DNA of 42,277 nucleotides from the NCBI RefSeq assembly GCF_024213555.1, contig NZ_JANAVO010000026.1, forward strand, positions 1 through 42,277, written 5' to 3'. The stretch comes from Allokutzneria sp. A3M-2-11 16. Lineage in GTDB: Bacteria > Actinomycetota > Actinomycetes > Mycobacteriales > Pseudonocardiaceae. Made by a program: the position numbers and the translations under genes. Below, in pieces: positions 24,464 to 33,679 of the stretch. Under the pieces are notes generated by a model, which saw only the letters and a program-made list of their open reading frames with translations, had not been told where the DNA came from and ran no database searches. Positions within the stretch are counted from its first letter, which is position 1. Each line of letters begins with the position of its first letter.

Positions 24464-27400
24464 CTGAACACGCGGGGAACGAACAGCTCGATGACGGCAT
24501 CGCGATCGTCGGCATGGCGGGGCGGTTCCCCGGCGCACGCGACGTCGGGCAGCTGTGGCGCAACCTCTGCGACGGCGTGGAGTCGATCACGCGGTTCACC
24601 GATGAGGAGCTGCTGGCCGCCGGGGTGACGCCGCAGGAACTGGCCGATCCGGGTTATGTCAAGGCCAATCCGGTGCTCGACGACATCGAGCTGTTCGACG
24701 CGGGCTTCTTCGGGATCGCGCCGACCGAGGCCAAGCTGATGGACCCGCAGCAACGGGTGTTCCTGGAGGTCGCGTGGTCCGCGCTGGAGGCGGCGGGCTG
24801 CGATCCCGGGCGGTTCCCGGGCGCCATCGGGGTTTTCGCGGGCGCGGCGATGAGCACCTACCTGATCGACCGGCTGCTCACCGATCCCGACCTGGAGCGG
24901 TGGGCCAGCCTCACCCAGGTCGTGCTGGCCAACGACAAGGACTCGCTGAGCACGAGGGTGGCGCACGCCTTCGACCTGCGCGGCCCGAGCTACTCGGTGC
25001 AGAGCTACTGCTCGACCTCGCTGGTCGCGGTGTCCCAGGCGGCTTCGAGCCTGCTCGGCGGGGAGTGCGATGTGGCGCTGGCGGGCGGCGTCGCGATCTC
25101 CGTGCCGCACCGCGTCGGTTACCAGTTCCAGGAAGGCGGGATCTCCTCGCCGGACGGCAGTTGCCGCGCGTTCGACCGCACCGCCGAGGGCACGCCGACC
25201 GGCAACGGCGCGGCCGTCGTGGTGCTGAAGCGGCTGGCCGACGCGCTCGCCGACGGTGATCACGTGCACGCGGTGATCCGGGGCTGGGCGGTCAACAACG
25301 ACGGCGCGCTCAAGGCGGGCTACACGGCTCCGGGCGTGCGCGGCCAGGCCGCCGTGATCGCCGAGGCGATCGCCAACGCCGGGGTGGACCCCGCGACGAT
25401 CGGCTACGTCGAGGCGCACGGCACCGGGACCGCGCTCGGCGACGCGGCCGAGATCGCCGCTCTCACCAAGGCTTTCGGCCCGATCGAGCGTTGCGCGATC
25501 GGGTCCGCGAAGACCAACCTCGGCCACCTCGACCGGGCCGCGGGCGTGACCGGGCTGATCAAGGCGGCGCTCGCCGTCGAGCACGGGGTGATCCCGCCGA
25601 GCCTGCACTTCACCGAGTCGCGGGTCGATCTCGGTCCGTTCGAGGTCCAGCGGGAGCTGGGGACGTGGCAGGCGCAGCCGCGCCGCGCCGGGGTCAGCGC
25701 GTTCGGCATCGGTGGCACCAACGCCCACGTCGTGCTGGAGCAGGCGCCGTCGCGCCCGGTGCTGCCGCCGCGGCCGGGCCCGCACGTGCTGCTGCTGTCG
25801 GCGCGTTCCGAGGCCGCCGTGGACGAGCGGGCGGCACAACTGGCTTCGTACCTGCGAAACTCGCCCGGAGTGGACCTGGCCGACGTCGCCAGGACGCTGC
25901 GCGATGGGCGGGCGGAGTTCGAGCACCGCCGGGCCGTTGTCGCCACCGATGTTGCTGATGCCGTTGCCGCGCTTGAAGATCCGGACCGCGTTCGCGGTGC
26001 CGGAGGCTCGGGGCTCGTCAAGTCGTGGCTGGCGGGCGAACAGGTTGAGTACAGTGTGGACGGTTCGCTGATCCCGCTGCCCACGTATCCGTTCCAGCGC
26101 GAGCGGCACTGGGTCGACTCGCCTGGTAGTGCGCGGAACCCGGCCGACTGGCTGCGTGTGCCCCGCTTCGATCCCGCGCCGGTCCGCAACCCCGCGGCTC
26201 CCGAGGGCCCGTTCCTGATCTTCTGCGATCGGACCGGTCTGGGCGAGGAGCTGGCCGATGCCCTCGCGCCGCACGGAGACGTGCTCAAGGTGTGGCCGGA
26301 CGGGCACTGCACGAACCGCGGCGAAGACGAGTGCAGCCTGCGACCCGACGAGCTCGACGACTACGTCCGGCTGCTCGATTCGCTGCCCGCCATGCCGCGG
26401 ACCATCGTGCACCTGTGGGGCGTCACGGGCGTCGAGGACACCGTCGACCAGCAGCTGCGCTACGGCTTCCACAGCGTGATCACGCTGGCCAAGGCGTTGT
26501 CCGGTCGGGGCAGCGCGCGGCTGGCCGTCGTCGCGGACGGTCTGCACCGCGTGGACCCCGCGGACCCGGTGAGCCCCGGCAAAGCGGCTGTGCTCGGTCC
26601 GGCCCTGGTTGTGCCGCAGGAGTATCCCGGGTTGAGCTGCCGGACGATCGACGTGCGGTGTTCGGTGGAGGACCTGGTCGCGGAGCTGGGGTGGGCGGGC
26701 ACCGACACCCGCATCGCGCTGCGGCACGGTCGGCGGCTGGTGCAGCGGTTCGTGGCAGCGCCCGTGCTGAACAACCCGATTCCCTTGAAGGACAACGGTG
26801 TCTACATCCTCACCGGTGGCCTCGGGAAGGTCGGCAGGCGGATCGCGGCGGACTTCGCGCGTCGGCTGAGCTCGCCGAAGCTGGTGCTCACCGGGCGGCG
26901 CGGGGTGGCCGACGACCTCCGGGAGCTGGAGGACGCGGGTGCCGAGGTCCTGGTGCTCGCGGCCGACGCCGCCGATCCGGACGCGATGGCGAACGTCGTG
27001 CGCGCCACGCGGGAGCGGTTCGGCGCGATCAACGGTGTGGTGCACGGGATCGGCCTGACCGCGCCCGAGGAGTTCCACCCCATCGAGACGATGACGCGGG
27101 AGAACGCCGAGGCGCACTTCACCGCGAAGATCCACAGCCTGCTCGCGCTCGATCGGGCGCTCGACGGGGAAGAGCTGGACTTCTGCGTGCTCCAGTCGTC
27201 GATCTCGGCGGTGCTGGGCGGCCTGGGCTTCGCCGCTTACGCGGGGGCCAACGCGTTCCTCGACTCCTTCGCGCAGTCGCGGCGCGGGTGGATCAGCGTC
27301 AACTGGGACAGCTGGCGGGAAACGCTGGCCGACAGCGGCATCGGTGACTCGATGCGCGAGCTGTCGATGTCCTCGGACGAGGGTCTGCGCGCCCTGGAGT

Positions 27401-30400
27401 CGGTGCTCGCCAACCCCGCGCCGCAGGTCCTGATCGCCCTTGGCGCGCTTGAGGAACGTCTGGACCAGTGGGTCCGGGACCTCGGCACGGTCGCTGGGCC
27501 GGTACAGGGCCTGCCCAGCGACCGTGCCGAGCTGGAACGGCGGATGAGCGCGCTGTGGCGGCAGGTGCTCGGCGTCGACGAACTCGGCCTGGAGGACAAC
27601 TTCTTCGACTCCGGCGGCAACTCGCTCATGGGATTGCAGCTGGTCAAGCGGATCGGCACGGAGTTCGGCCGGATGCTGCCCGCCGCCGCGCTGTTCGAGG
27701 CGCCCACGGTGCGGGCGATGGTGCGCTACCTCGAACCGTCGATGGAGTCGGAGTCAGTGCCAGAACGACCGCGGGTCGCTGCGGGCGGGGAGATCGCGAT
27801 CATCGGGCTGGCCGGGCGTTTCCCCGGCGCCGACGACGTGGACGGCTTCTGGCGCAACCTGTGCGACGGCGTCGAGTCGATCAGCTTCTTCTCCCGCGAG
27901 GAACTGATCGCCTCCGGAGTTCCCGCGGCCGTCGCGGATTCCCCGGACTACGTGCCCGCTCGCGCCGTTCTGTCCGAAGTGGACACTTTTGACGCGGCGT
28001 TCTTCGGTTTCAGCCCGCGCGAGGCGGAGCTGACCGATCCCCAGCACCGGCTGTTCCTGGAGACGTCCTGGACCGCGTTGGAGCGCGCGGGCTACGCCAC
28101 CCCCGACTACAGCGGCCGGGTCGGCGTCTTCGGCGGCTGCAACCTGAGCACCTACCTGATGCGGCTCGCCGAGCTGTGGGACGGCGAGATCAACGACTAC
28201 GAGGCGGTGATCGGCAACGACAAGGACTCGTTGACCACGACCGTCTCCTACAAGCTGAACCTGCGCGGGCCGAGCATGGCGGTGCAGACGTTCTGCTCGA
28301 CCTCCCTGGTGGCGACGCACATGGCCGTGCGGAGCCTGCGGGACGGCGAGTGCGACATCGCGCTGGCGGGCGGCGTGTCCGTGCGCGTGCCGGACCGGGT
28401 CGGCCACCGCCACCAGGAGGGCGGCATGGAGTCGCCGGACGGGCACGTGCGCACCTTCGACGCGGCGGCGCGGGGCTCGATGTTCGGTGACGGGGTCGGT
28501 GTCGTCGCGCTGAAGCGGCTGGCCGACGCGCTCGCCGACGGGGACCACGTGCACGCGGTGATCAAGGGCTCCGCGGTGAACAACGACGGCTCCGGCAAGG
28601 TCGGCTTCACCGCGCCGAGCGTGAGCGGTCAGGCCGAGGTGGTCCGTGCCGCGCTGCGCGATGCCGGGGTGGCGCCGGAGACGATCTCCTACGTCGAGGC
28701 GCACGGTACCGGGACCTCGCTCGGCGACCCGATCGAAGTGGCCTCGCTGACCAAGGCGTTCGGCGACGCGCCCGCGCGCGGCTCCTGCGCGATCGGCTCG
28801 GTCAAGACCAACGTGGGCCACCTGGACCGCGCCGCGGGTACCTCGGGGCTGATCAAGGTCGCGCTGGCGTTGGAGCACAAGCGAATCCCGCCGAGCCTGA
28901 ACTTCACCGAACCGAACCCGGAGATCGACTTCGAGCACAGCCCGTTCACCGTGATCACCGAGCTGCGCGAGTGGGCCGCGAGCCCGCGCCGGGCCGGGCT
29001 GAACTCGCTGGGCATGGGCGGTACCAACGCGCACGTGGTCCTGGAGGAGGCGCCCGAGCCCCGTCCGACCACCCCGGGCCGGGAACACCAGCTGATCACG
29101 TTGTCCGCGCGGACCGAGACCGCGCTGGCCAAGGCCGCCGCGAACCTGGCCGAGCACCTGCGCGCCTACCCGGGCGCCGACCTCGCCGACGCCGCCCACA
29201 CGTTGCAGGTCGGCCGCCGCACCTTCGAGCACCGGATGCTGGTACCCGCGGTGGACCGGGACCAGACGATCGCGGCGCTGGAGGGGCGGGACCCGGGGCG
29301 GGTGCTCGGCCACACCACCGCGCACACGGAGCGGCCGATCGGGCTGATCTTCGGCGGCGTTGGGGAGCAGTACCCGGGGCTCGCCGCCGATCTCTACCGC
29401 GAGGAGCGGGTCTTCCGCGAGGTCGTCGACGAGTGCTGTTCGGTGCTGGAACCCTTGCTGGGAACGGACTTGCGGACTGTCCTGTTCGCGGAGGACAGCA
29501 CGCCGGACCTGGACCTGGCAGTGCTCATGGGCCGCGCTCCCGCGGCGGAGCAACAGGCGCTGAGCGCGACCGTGCTCGCCCAGCCGGGCGTGTTCGTGAT
29601 CGGCTACGCCGTGGCGGAGCTGCTGCGGTCGTGGGGAGTCCAGCCGGATGCCATGGCCGGGCACAGCATCGGCGAGTACGTGGCGGCCACCGTCGCCGGA
29701 GTCCTGTCGCTGCCGGACGCCCTGCGCCTCGTCGCGCACCGCGCCCGGTTGATCGACGGTCTGGAAAAGGGCGCGATGGTCGGCGTGTCGGCCTCCGCGG
29801 AGACGCTGACGCCGTTGCTGGGCAAGGATGTCAGCCTCGCCGCGATCAATGCCCCTGAGCTGACTGTCGCAAGTGGACCGGTCGAGGCGGTGGCCGAGCT
29901 GGAGCGCGTCCTCGCCGACGTGGGGATCGCGCACCGCAGGCTCGACACCACGCACGCCTTCCACTCCACGATGCTGGAGGGCATCGCCGCCGAGCTGACC
30001 GAGTGGGTCCGCTCGGAGATCACCCTGTCGCCGCCGAGGTTGCGCTACGTCTCCGGTGTCACCGGCACGTGGGCCAGGGCGGGGGACGTCACTGATCCCG
30101 GGTACTGGGCGCGGCACATGTGCGGCACGGTGCGCTTCGCCGATGCCGTCGAGAAACTGCTCGACGAGCCGGATCGGCTGCTCGTGGAGGTCGCCCCCGG
30201 TCGTTCGCTCGGAACGTTTGTGCGGCAGTACAAGGACTGCCCGGTGCTGGCCACGTTGCCCGCCCGGTACGACAAGACGACGGCTTCGGCGACCGTGCAC
30301 GAGGCGGTCGGCAGGATGTGGCTGCTCGGCGCGCGGGTGGACTGGGCGGCCTACCACCAGGACGAGACCCGTCGCCGGATTCCCCTGCCCACCTATCCTT

Positions 30401-32106
30401 TTGAGCGGCAGCGGTACTGGATCAACACCGACGCGCGGTCGACCCTCGCCGCGCTGCCCCGGCTCGATCCCGCCGACTGGTTCTGCCTGCCGACGTGGCG
30501 GCAGACCGCGCCTTCCCCGCTCCCGTCCACTGTGGACAAGTGGATGGTGCTCGGTGACGGCGGCATCGGTGAGGCCGTGCGGCGCAGGCTGACGGAGCTG
30601 GGCGCGGAGATCGTCGAAGCATCGCCGCGGTACGTGCTCGATCTGCGCGGACTGGACGGTCCGTCGCTGGAGAACAGCTACTACGAGCCGATCCGGCTGG
30701 CGAAGACGCTGACCAACGCGCGGCTGGTTCTGGCTACTACCAAGGCGTTCGACGTCACCGGCACCGATCCGGTCGAGCCAGGCCGTGCGACGGCGGTCGG
30801 GCCCGCCAAGCTCCTCCCGATCGAGCTGGGGATTCGCTGCACCTTGGTGGACCTGGCCGACCCGGCGCGCGGCGTGGACCAGCTGATCGGTGAAGCCCTC
30901 GCGGAGGACGGCGAGGACATCGTCGCCTGGCGCGGCGGACGGCGGTGGGTGCCCGCGTTCGAGCCGGTGAAGCTCGCGGAGTCGAACCCGTTGCGCGACG
31001 GCGGTGTGTACGTGATCACCGGCGGTCTCGGCGGGATCGGCCTGGCCATGGCGCAGCGGCTGGCGGAGACGGTGTCCGCCCGCCTGGTGCTGCTCGGCCG
31101 GACCCCCGCGGAGCCCGACAGCCTCCAGGACCTGCGCGCGAAGGCGACCGCTGTGGTGACCCACGCGGTGGACGTCGCCGATCGCGAGGCGCTTCGCGGT
31201 GTGATCGCGGATGCGCACGAGCGGTTCGGCCGCATCGACGGCGTGATCCACGCCGCCGGTGTCCCGGGCATCGGGTTGCTCCAGATGCGCACCGACGAGG
31301 CGCTGGGAACCGCGCTGCGGCCCAAGGTCGACGGCACGGAGGCGTTGCTGGCCTGCCTCGACGAGCACGAGCAGCGACCGGACTTCGTCGCCCTGTTCTC
31401 CTCGATCGCCTCGGTCACCGGCGGCGGGCCCGGCCAGGTCGACTACTGCGCGGCCAACGCCTACCTGGACGCGTTCGTGCGCTCCGGGCGGGATCAGCGG
31501 ATCGTCGCGATCAACTGGGGCGAATGGCAGTGGAACGCCTGGAGCGAAGGGCTTTCCGGCTACGACGGGGCCACCCGCGAGTACTTCGTCCGGCACCGCG
31601 AGCGGTTCGGCATCACCGAGGACGAGGGCTGGCAGGCATTCCTGAAGGTCCTGGGATCGCAGCACGACCAGGTGGTGGTGTCCACACAGGACTTCCGCGA
31701 GATCGCCAAGCTGGCCAAGGACTTCACCGTTGACACGGTGCTCGGCGGCGACGAAGGCGCGCGGCACCCCCGTCCGGCGCTGGTGACCTCCTACGAGGCG
31801 CCGCGGACGCCGACCGAGAAGCGGGTCGCCGAGCTGTGGGGGCGGGCGCTGGGCGTCAACGAGGTCGGTGTGCACGACAACTTCTTCGAGCTGGGCGGCA
31901 ACTCCCTGCTCGGCGTTGACCTGGTCGGCCGGATTCGCGCGGAACTGGATGTGGCCTCGCTCTCGCCTCAGGTCCTCTACCTCGCGCCCACCGTCGCACA
32001 GCTCGCCGGGCTGATCGACGGCGAGGACGTCGGGGACGCCGATGGCAGGCGGGACCGGGGTGCGCGCAGGCGCAAGAGCGTCCTGAAGCGGGGGAAGAAG
32101 TCATGA
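24460..32106 (+). CDS. Type I polyketide synthase 2: KS-(no AT)-KR-ACP-KS-AT-KR-ACP
   Basis: 2548 aa, GTG overlapping the PKS1 stop (GTGA). Module A: KS with Cys184 and both His, then the linker that normally precedes an AT (LLLLSARSEAAVDERAAQ to RRAVVATD, about 430-490) running straight into the post-AT linker (SWLAGEQVEYS, LPTYPFQRERHW, about 525-550): the AT has been lost between them. KR about 775-960 (Tyr927) and ACP Ser1055. Module B: KS with Cys1279, AT with Ser1736 in GHSIGEY and HAFH at 1832-1835 (malonyl-like), KR with Tyr2329, ACP Ser2482. Each KR keeps Lys, Ser and Tyr. No DH or ER. Module A needs an extender in trans; the hydroxymalonyl-ACP made by the genes downstream is a candidate. 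Confidence 0.92.
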   Translation: MTEHAGNEQLDDGIAIVGMAGRFPGARDVGQLWRNLCDGVESITRFTDEELLAAGVTPQELADPGYVKANPVLDDIELFDAGFFGIAPTEAKLMDPQQRVFLEVAWSALEAAGCDPGRFPGAIGVFAGAAMSTYLIDRLLTDPDLERWASLTQVVLANDKDSLSTRVAHAFDLRGPSYSVQSYCSTSLVAVSQAASSLLGGECDVALAGGVAISVPHRVGYQFQEGGISSPDGSCRAFDRTAEGTPTGNGAAVVVLKRLADALADGDHVHAVIRGWAVNNDGALKAGYTAPGVRGQAAVIAEAIANAGVDPATIGYVEAHGTGTALGDAAEIAALTKAFGPIERCAIGSAKTNLGHLDRAAGVTGLIKAALAVEHGVIPPSLHFTESRVDLGPFEVQRELGTWQAQPRRAGVSAFGIGGTNAHVVLEQAPSRPVLPPRPGPHVLLLSARSEAAVDERAAQLASYLRNSPGVDLADVARTLRDGRAEFEHRRAVVATDVADAVAALEDPDRVRGAGGSGLVKSWLAGEQVEYSVDGSLIPLPTYPFQRERHWVDSPGSARNPADWLRVPRFDPAPVRNPAAPEGPFLIFCDRTGLGEELADALAPHGDVLKVWPDGHCTNRGEDECSLRPDELDDYVRLLDSLPAMPRTIVHLWGVTGVEDTVDQQLRYGFHSVITLAKALSGRGSARLAVVADGLHRVDPADPVSPGKAAVLGPALVVPQEYPGLSCRTIDVRCSVEDLVAELGWAGTDTRIALRHGRRLVQRFVAAPVLNNPIPLKDNGVYILTGGLGKVGRRIAADFARRLSSPKLVLTGRRGVADDLRELEDAGAEVLVLAADAADPDAMANVVRATRERFGAINGVVHGIGLTAPEEFHPIETMTRENAEAHFTAKIHSLLALDRALDGEELDFCVLQSSISAVLGGLGFAAYAGANAFLDSFAQSRRGWISVNWDSWRETLADSGIGDSMRELSMSSDEGLRALESVLANPAPQVLIALGALEERLDQWVRDLGTVAGPVQGLPSDRAELERRMSALWRQVLGVDELGLEDNFFDSGGNSLMGLQLVKRIGTEFGRMLPAAALFEAPTVRAMVRYLEPSMESESVPERPRVAAGGEIAIIGLAGRFPGADDVDGFWRNLCDGVESISFFSREELIASGVPAAVADSPDYVPARAVLSEVDTFDAAFFGFSPREAELTDPQHRLFLETSWTALERAGYATPDYSGRVGVFGGCNLSTYLMRLAELWDGEINDYEAVIGNDKDSLTTTVSYKLNLRGPSMAVQTFCSTSLVATHMAVRSLRDGECDIALAGGVSVRVPDRVGHRHQEGGMESPDGHVRTFDAAARGSMFGDGVGVVALKRLADALADGDHVHAVIKGSAVNNDGSGKVGFTAPSVSGQAEVVRAALRDAGVAPETISYVEAHGTGTSLGDPIEVASLTKAFGDAPARGSCAIGSVKTNVGHLDRAAGTSGLIKVALALEHKRIPPSLNFTEPNPEIDFEHSPFTVITELREWAASPRRAGLNSLGMGGTNAHVVLEEAPEPRPTTPGREHQLITLSARTETALAKAAANLAEHLRAYPGADLADAAHTLQVGRRTFEHRMLVPAVDRDQTIAALEGRDPGRVLGHTTAHTERPIGLIFGGVGEQYPGLAADLYREERVFREVVDECCSVLEPLLGTDLRTVLFAEDSTPDLDLAVLMGRAPAAEQQALSATVLAQPGVFVIGYAVAELLRSWGVQPDAMAGHSIGEYVAATVAGVLSLPDALRLVAHRARLIDGLEKGAMVGVSASAETLTPLLGKDVSLAAINAPELTVASGPVEAVAELERVLADVGIAHRRLDTTHAFHSTMLEGIAAELTEWVRSEITLSPPRLRYVSGVTGTWARAGDVTDPGYWARHMCGTVRFADAVEKLLDEPDRLLVEVAPGRSLGTFVRQYKDCPVLATLPARYDKTTASATVHEAVGRMWLLGARVDWAAYHQDETRRRIPLPTYPFERQRYWINTDARSTLAALPRLDPADWFCLPTWRQTAPSPLPSTVDKWMVLGDGGIGEAVRRRLTELGAEIVEASPRYVLDLRGLDGPSLENSYYEPIRLAKTLTNARLVLATTKAFDVTGTDPVEPGRATAVGPAKLLPIELGIRCTLVDLADPARGVDQLIGEALAEDGEDIVAWRGGRRWVPAFEPVKLAESNPLRDGGVYVITGGLGGIGLAMAQRLAETVSARLVLLGRTPAEPDSLQDLRAKATAVVTHAVDVADREALRGVIADAHERFGRIDGVIHAAGVPGIGLLQMRTDEALGTALRPKVDGTEALLACLDEHEQRPDFVALFSSIASVTGGGPGQVDYCAANAYLDAFVRSGRDQRIVAINWGEWQWNAWSEGLSGYDGATREYFVRHRERFGITEDEGWQAFLKVLGSQHDQVVVSTQDFREIAKLAKDFTVDTVLGGDEGARHPRPALVTSYEAPRTPTEKRVAELWGRALGVNEVGVHDNFFELGGNSLLGVDLVGRIRAELDVASLSPQVLYLAPTVAQLAGLIDGEDVGDADGRRDRGARRRKSVLKRGKKS
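30525..30537. repeat. 13-bp palindrome GTCCACTGTGGAC
   Basis: Exact copy in the AT-KR linker of PKS2, again read as STVD. Confidence 0.8.
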
Positions 32107-33674
32107 GCGAACTGGACGGGGCGATCGCGGTCGTCGGGATGGCCGGCCGCTGGCCGGGCGCGAACGAGCCCGCGCGGCTGTGGGCGAACCTCGCCGCGGG
32201 GGAGCGGACCATCGCGTCCACTGTGGAGGGTGTAACCGACTGGGACGCGGAGTTCTTCGGGATCTCCGAGGAGGAAGCGCGGATCATCGACCCGCAGCAC
32301 CGGCTGTTGCTGGAGTGCGCCTGGGAGGCGATGGAGTCGGCGGGGCACCCGCCCGGCACCGACTCCGGTGTGACGAGCGTGTTCGCGGGCTGTTCGTTCC
32401 CCTCCTACCTGGTGAACAACCTCGCCACCGACCCGGAAGTGCTTGCCGCGCATGACGAACTGGAGCTGGTGCTGGCGAACGAGCGGGACGCGCTGACCTC
32501 GCGGTTGGCCTACCAGCTCGACCTGCGCGGTCCCAGCGTCACCGTGCAGACCTTCTCGTCGACGTCTTTGGTCGCAGTGCACCTGGCATGTCAGAGCCTG
32601 CTCACCGAGGAGTCGGACTTCGCCTTGGCGGGCGCCGCCGCGATCCGGGTTCCGCTGGAGCCCAGGCCCGGGATCTGCCGGAGCTTCGACGCGGCAGCCG
32701 ATGGACGGGTGATCGGTGACGGTGTCGCCGTGGTGGCACTGAAGCGACTCGCCGACGCGGTCGCTGACGGAGATCACGTGTGGTGCGTCATCCGCGGCAC
32801 GGCGGTCAACAACGCGGGCTCGGCGCGGCCCGGTTATGCGGCGCCGGGAATGGCGGCCCAGGCCGAGGTGATGATCGAGGCGCTGGCCGCGGCGGAGCTG
32901 TCTGCCGAAGATGTGTCCTATGTGGAGGCTCATGCCACCGGCACACCCCAGGGCGATGCGGTGGAGCTGGGCGCGCTCGAACGTGCTTACTGCCCAAGGG
33001 AAGACACGTTGCTCCTTGGCTCCTGCACGGCGAACCTCGGGCACCTCGAAGGCGCCTCCGGGGTGACCGGCCTGATCAAGGTCGCGTCGATGCTGCACAA
33101 CGCGTTCCTGCCGCCGCAGATCGACTTCGACACGCCGAGCCCGGCGTTGGTGGCCGCGCCGAGCCTCCGCGTGAACACCGAGGCGACGAAGTGGACGCGC
33201 GGCGACGGGCCTCTGCGAGCCGGTGTCAGTTCCGTCGGGCTAGGCGGGGTGAACGCGCATGTCGTGCTGGAGGAGCCACCGCAGCGCCCCGTGCGGTCAG
33301 CTGAGGAGCTGGCGGGCCCGCACCTGATCCTCTTGTCCGCCAAGACTCCTGCCGCACTGGAAGAAGCGGCTGTCCGGCTGCGGGACCACCTCGTGGCTGA
33401 GCCCGAGGTCGAGCTGTGCGATGTGGCGTACACCCTCCAAATAGGACGAAACGCTTTCAAGTGCCGGCGTGCGCTGCTCTGTACCGACCGCGCGCACGCC
33501 ATCGAGCTATTGACCACGCCCGGACCGGCTCCGGACGTGGCTGAGTCGTGGCTGGCTGGCGAGGCCGTGGACTGGCGTGCCTCGCACGACGGCCGCACGC
33601 GGCTGCGCGTGCCGCTGCCGACTTACCCGTTCCAGCGGCGCCAGTGCTGGGTCGGCCCAACCGAGGAAAGGTGA
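32103..33674 (+). CDS. Terminal degenerate ketosynthase protein (Cys to Ser, no AT, no ACP)
   Basis: 523 aa, ATG overlapping the PKS2 stop. The fold is a modular KS, but the catalytic Cys is Ser152 (TFSSTSL where the others have FCSTSL), the active-site Lys of KTNxGH is Ala310 (CTANLGH), and the QEGG-SPDG loop present in the PKS2 ketosynthases is missing. His277 and His314 remain. After the KS come a pre-AT linker and a post-AT linker (SWLAGEAVDWR, LPTYPFQRRQCW) with no AT between, then the protein stops. It cannot form the normal acyl-Cys intermediate. It may act as a docking or gatekeeping domain, as an acyltransferase or releasing domain through the Ser, or be decaying; its intact frame and coupling favour a function. 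Confidence 0.88.
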   Translation: MSELDGAIAVVGMAGRWPGANEPARLWANLAAGERTIASTVEGVTDWDAEFFGISEEEARIIDPQHRLLLECAWEAMESAGHPPGTDSGVTSVFAGCSFPSYLVNNLATDPEVLAAHDELELVLANERDALTSRLAYQLDLRGPSVTVQTFSSTSLVAVHLACQSLLTEESDFALAGAAAIRVPLEPRPGICRSFDAAADGRVIGDGVAVVALKRLADAVADGDHVWCVIRGTAVNNAGSARPGYAAPGMAAQAEVMIEALAAAELSAEDVSYVEAHATGTPQGDAVELGALERAYCPREDTLLLGSCTANLGHLEGASGVTGLIKVASMLHNAFLPPQIDFDTPSPALVAAPSLRVNTEATKWTRGDGPLRAGVSSVGLGGVNAHVVLEEPPQRPVRSAEELAGPHLILLSAKTPAALEEAAVRLRDHLVAEPEVELCDVAYTLQIGRNAFKCRRALLCTDRAHAIELLTTPGPAPDVAESWLAGEAVDWRASHDGRTRLRVPLPTYPFQRRQCWVGPTEER

Positions 33675-33679
33675 CCTGG

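Noticed and set aside
19814-24538. Very long open frame on the minus strand opposite PKS1, and similar ones opposite the adenylation gene (7921-10599) and PKS2 (27754-31875)
   Set aside because: High GC leaves antisense frames open by chance; they have no recognisable domains and lie opposite clear enzymes.
24460-32106. Trans-AT polyketide synthase
   Set aside because: Two of the three complete modules have cis AT domains; only one module lacks it, with its linkers left in place.
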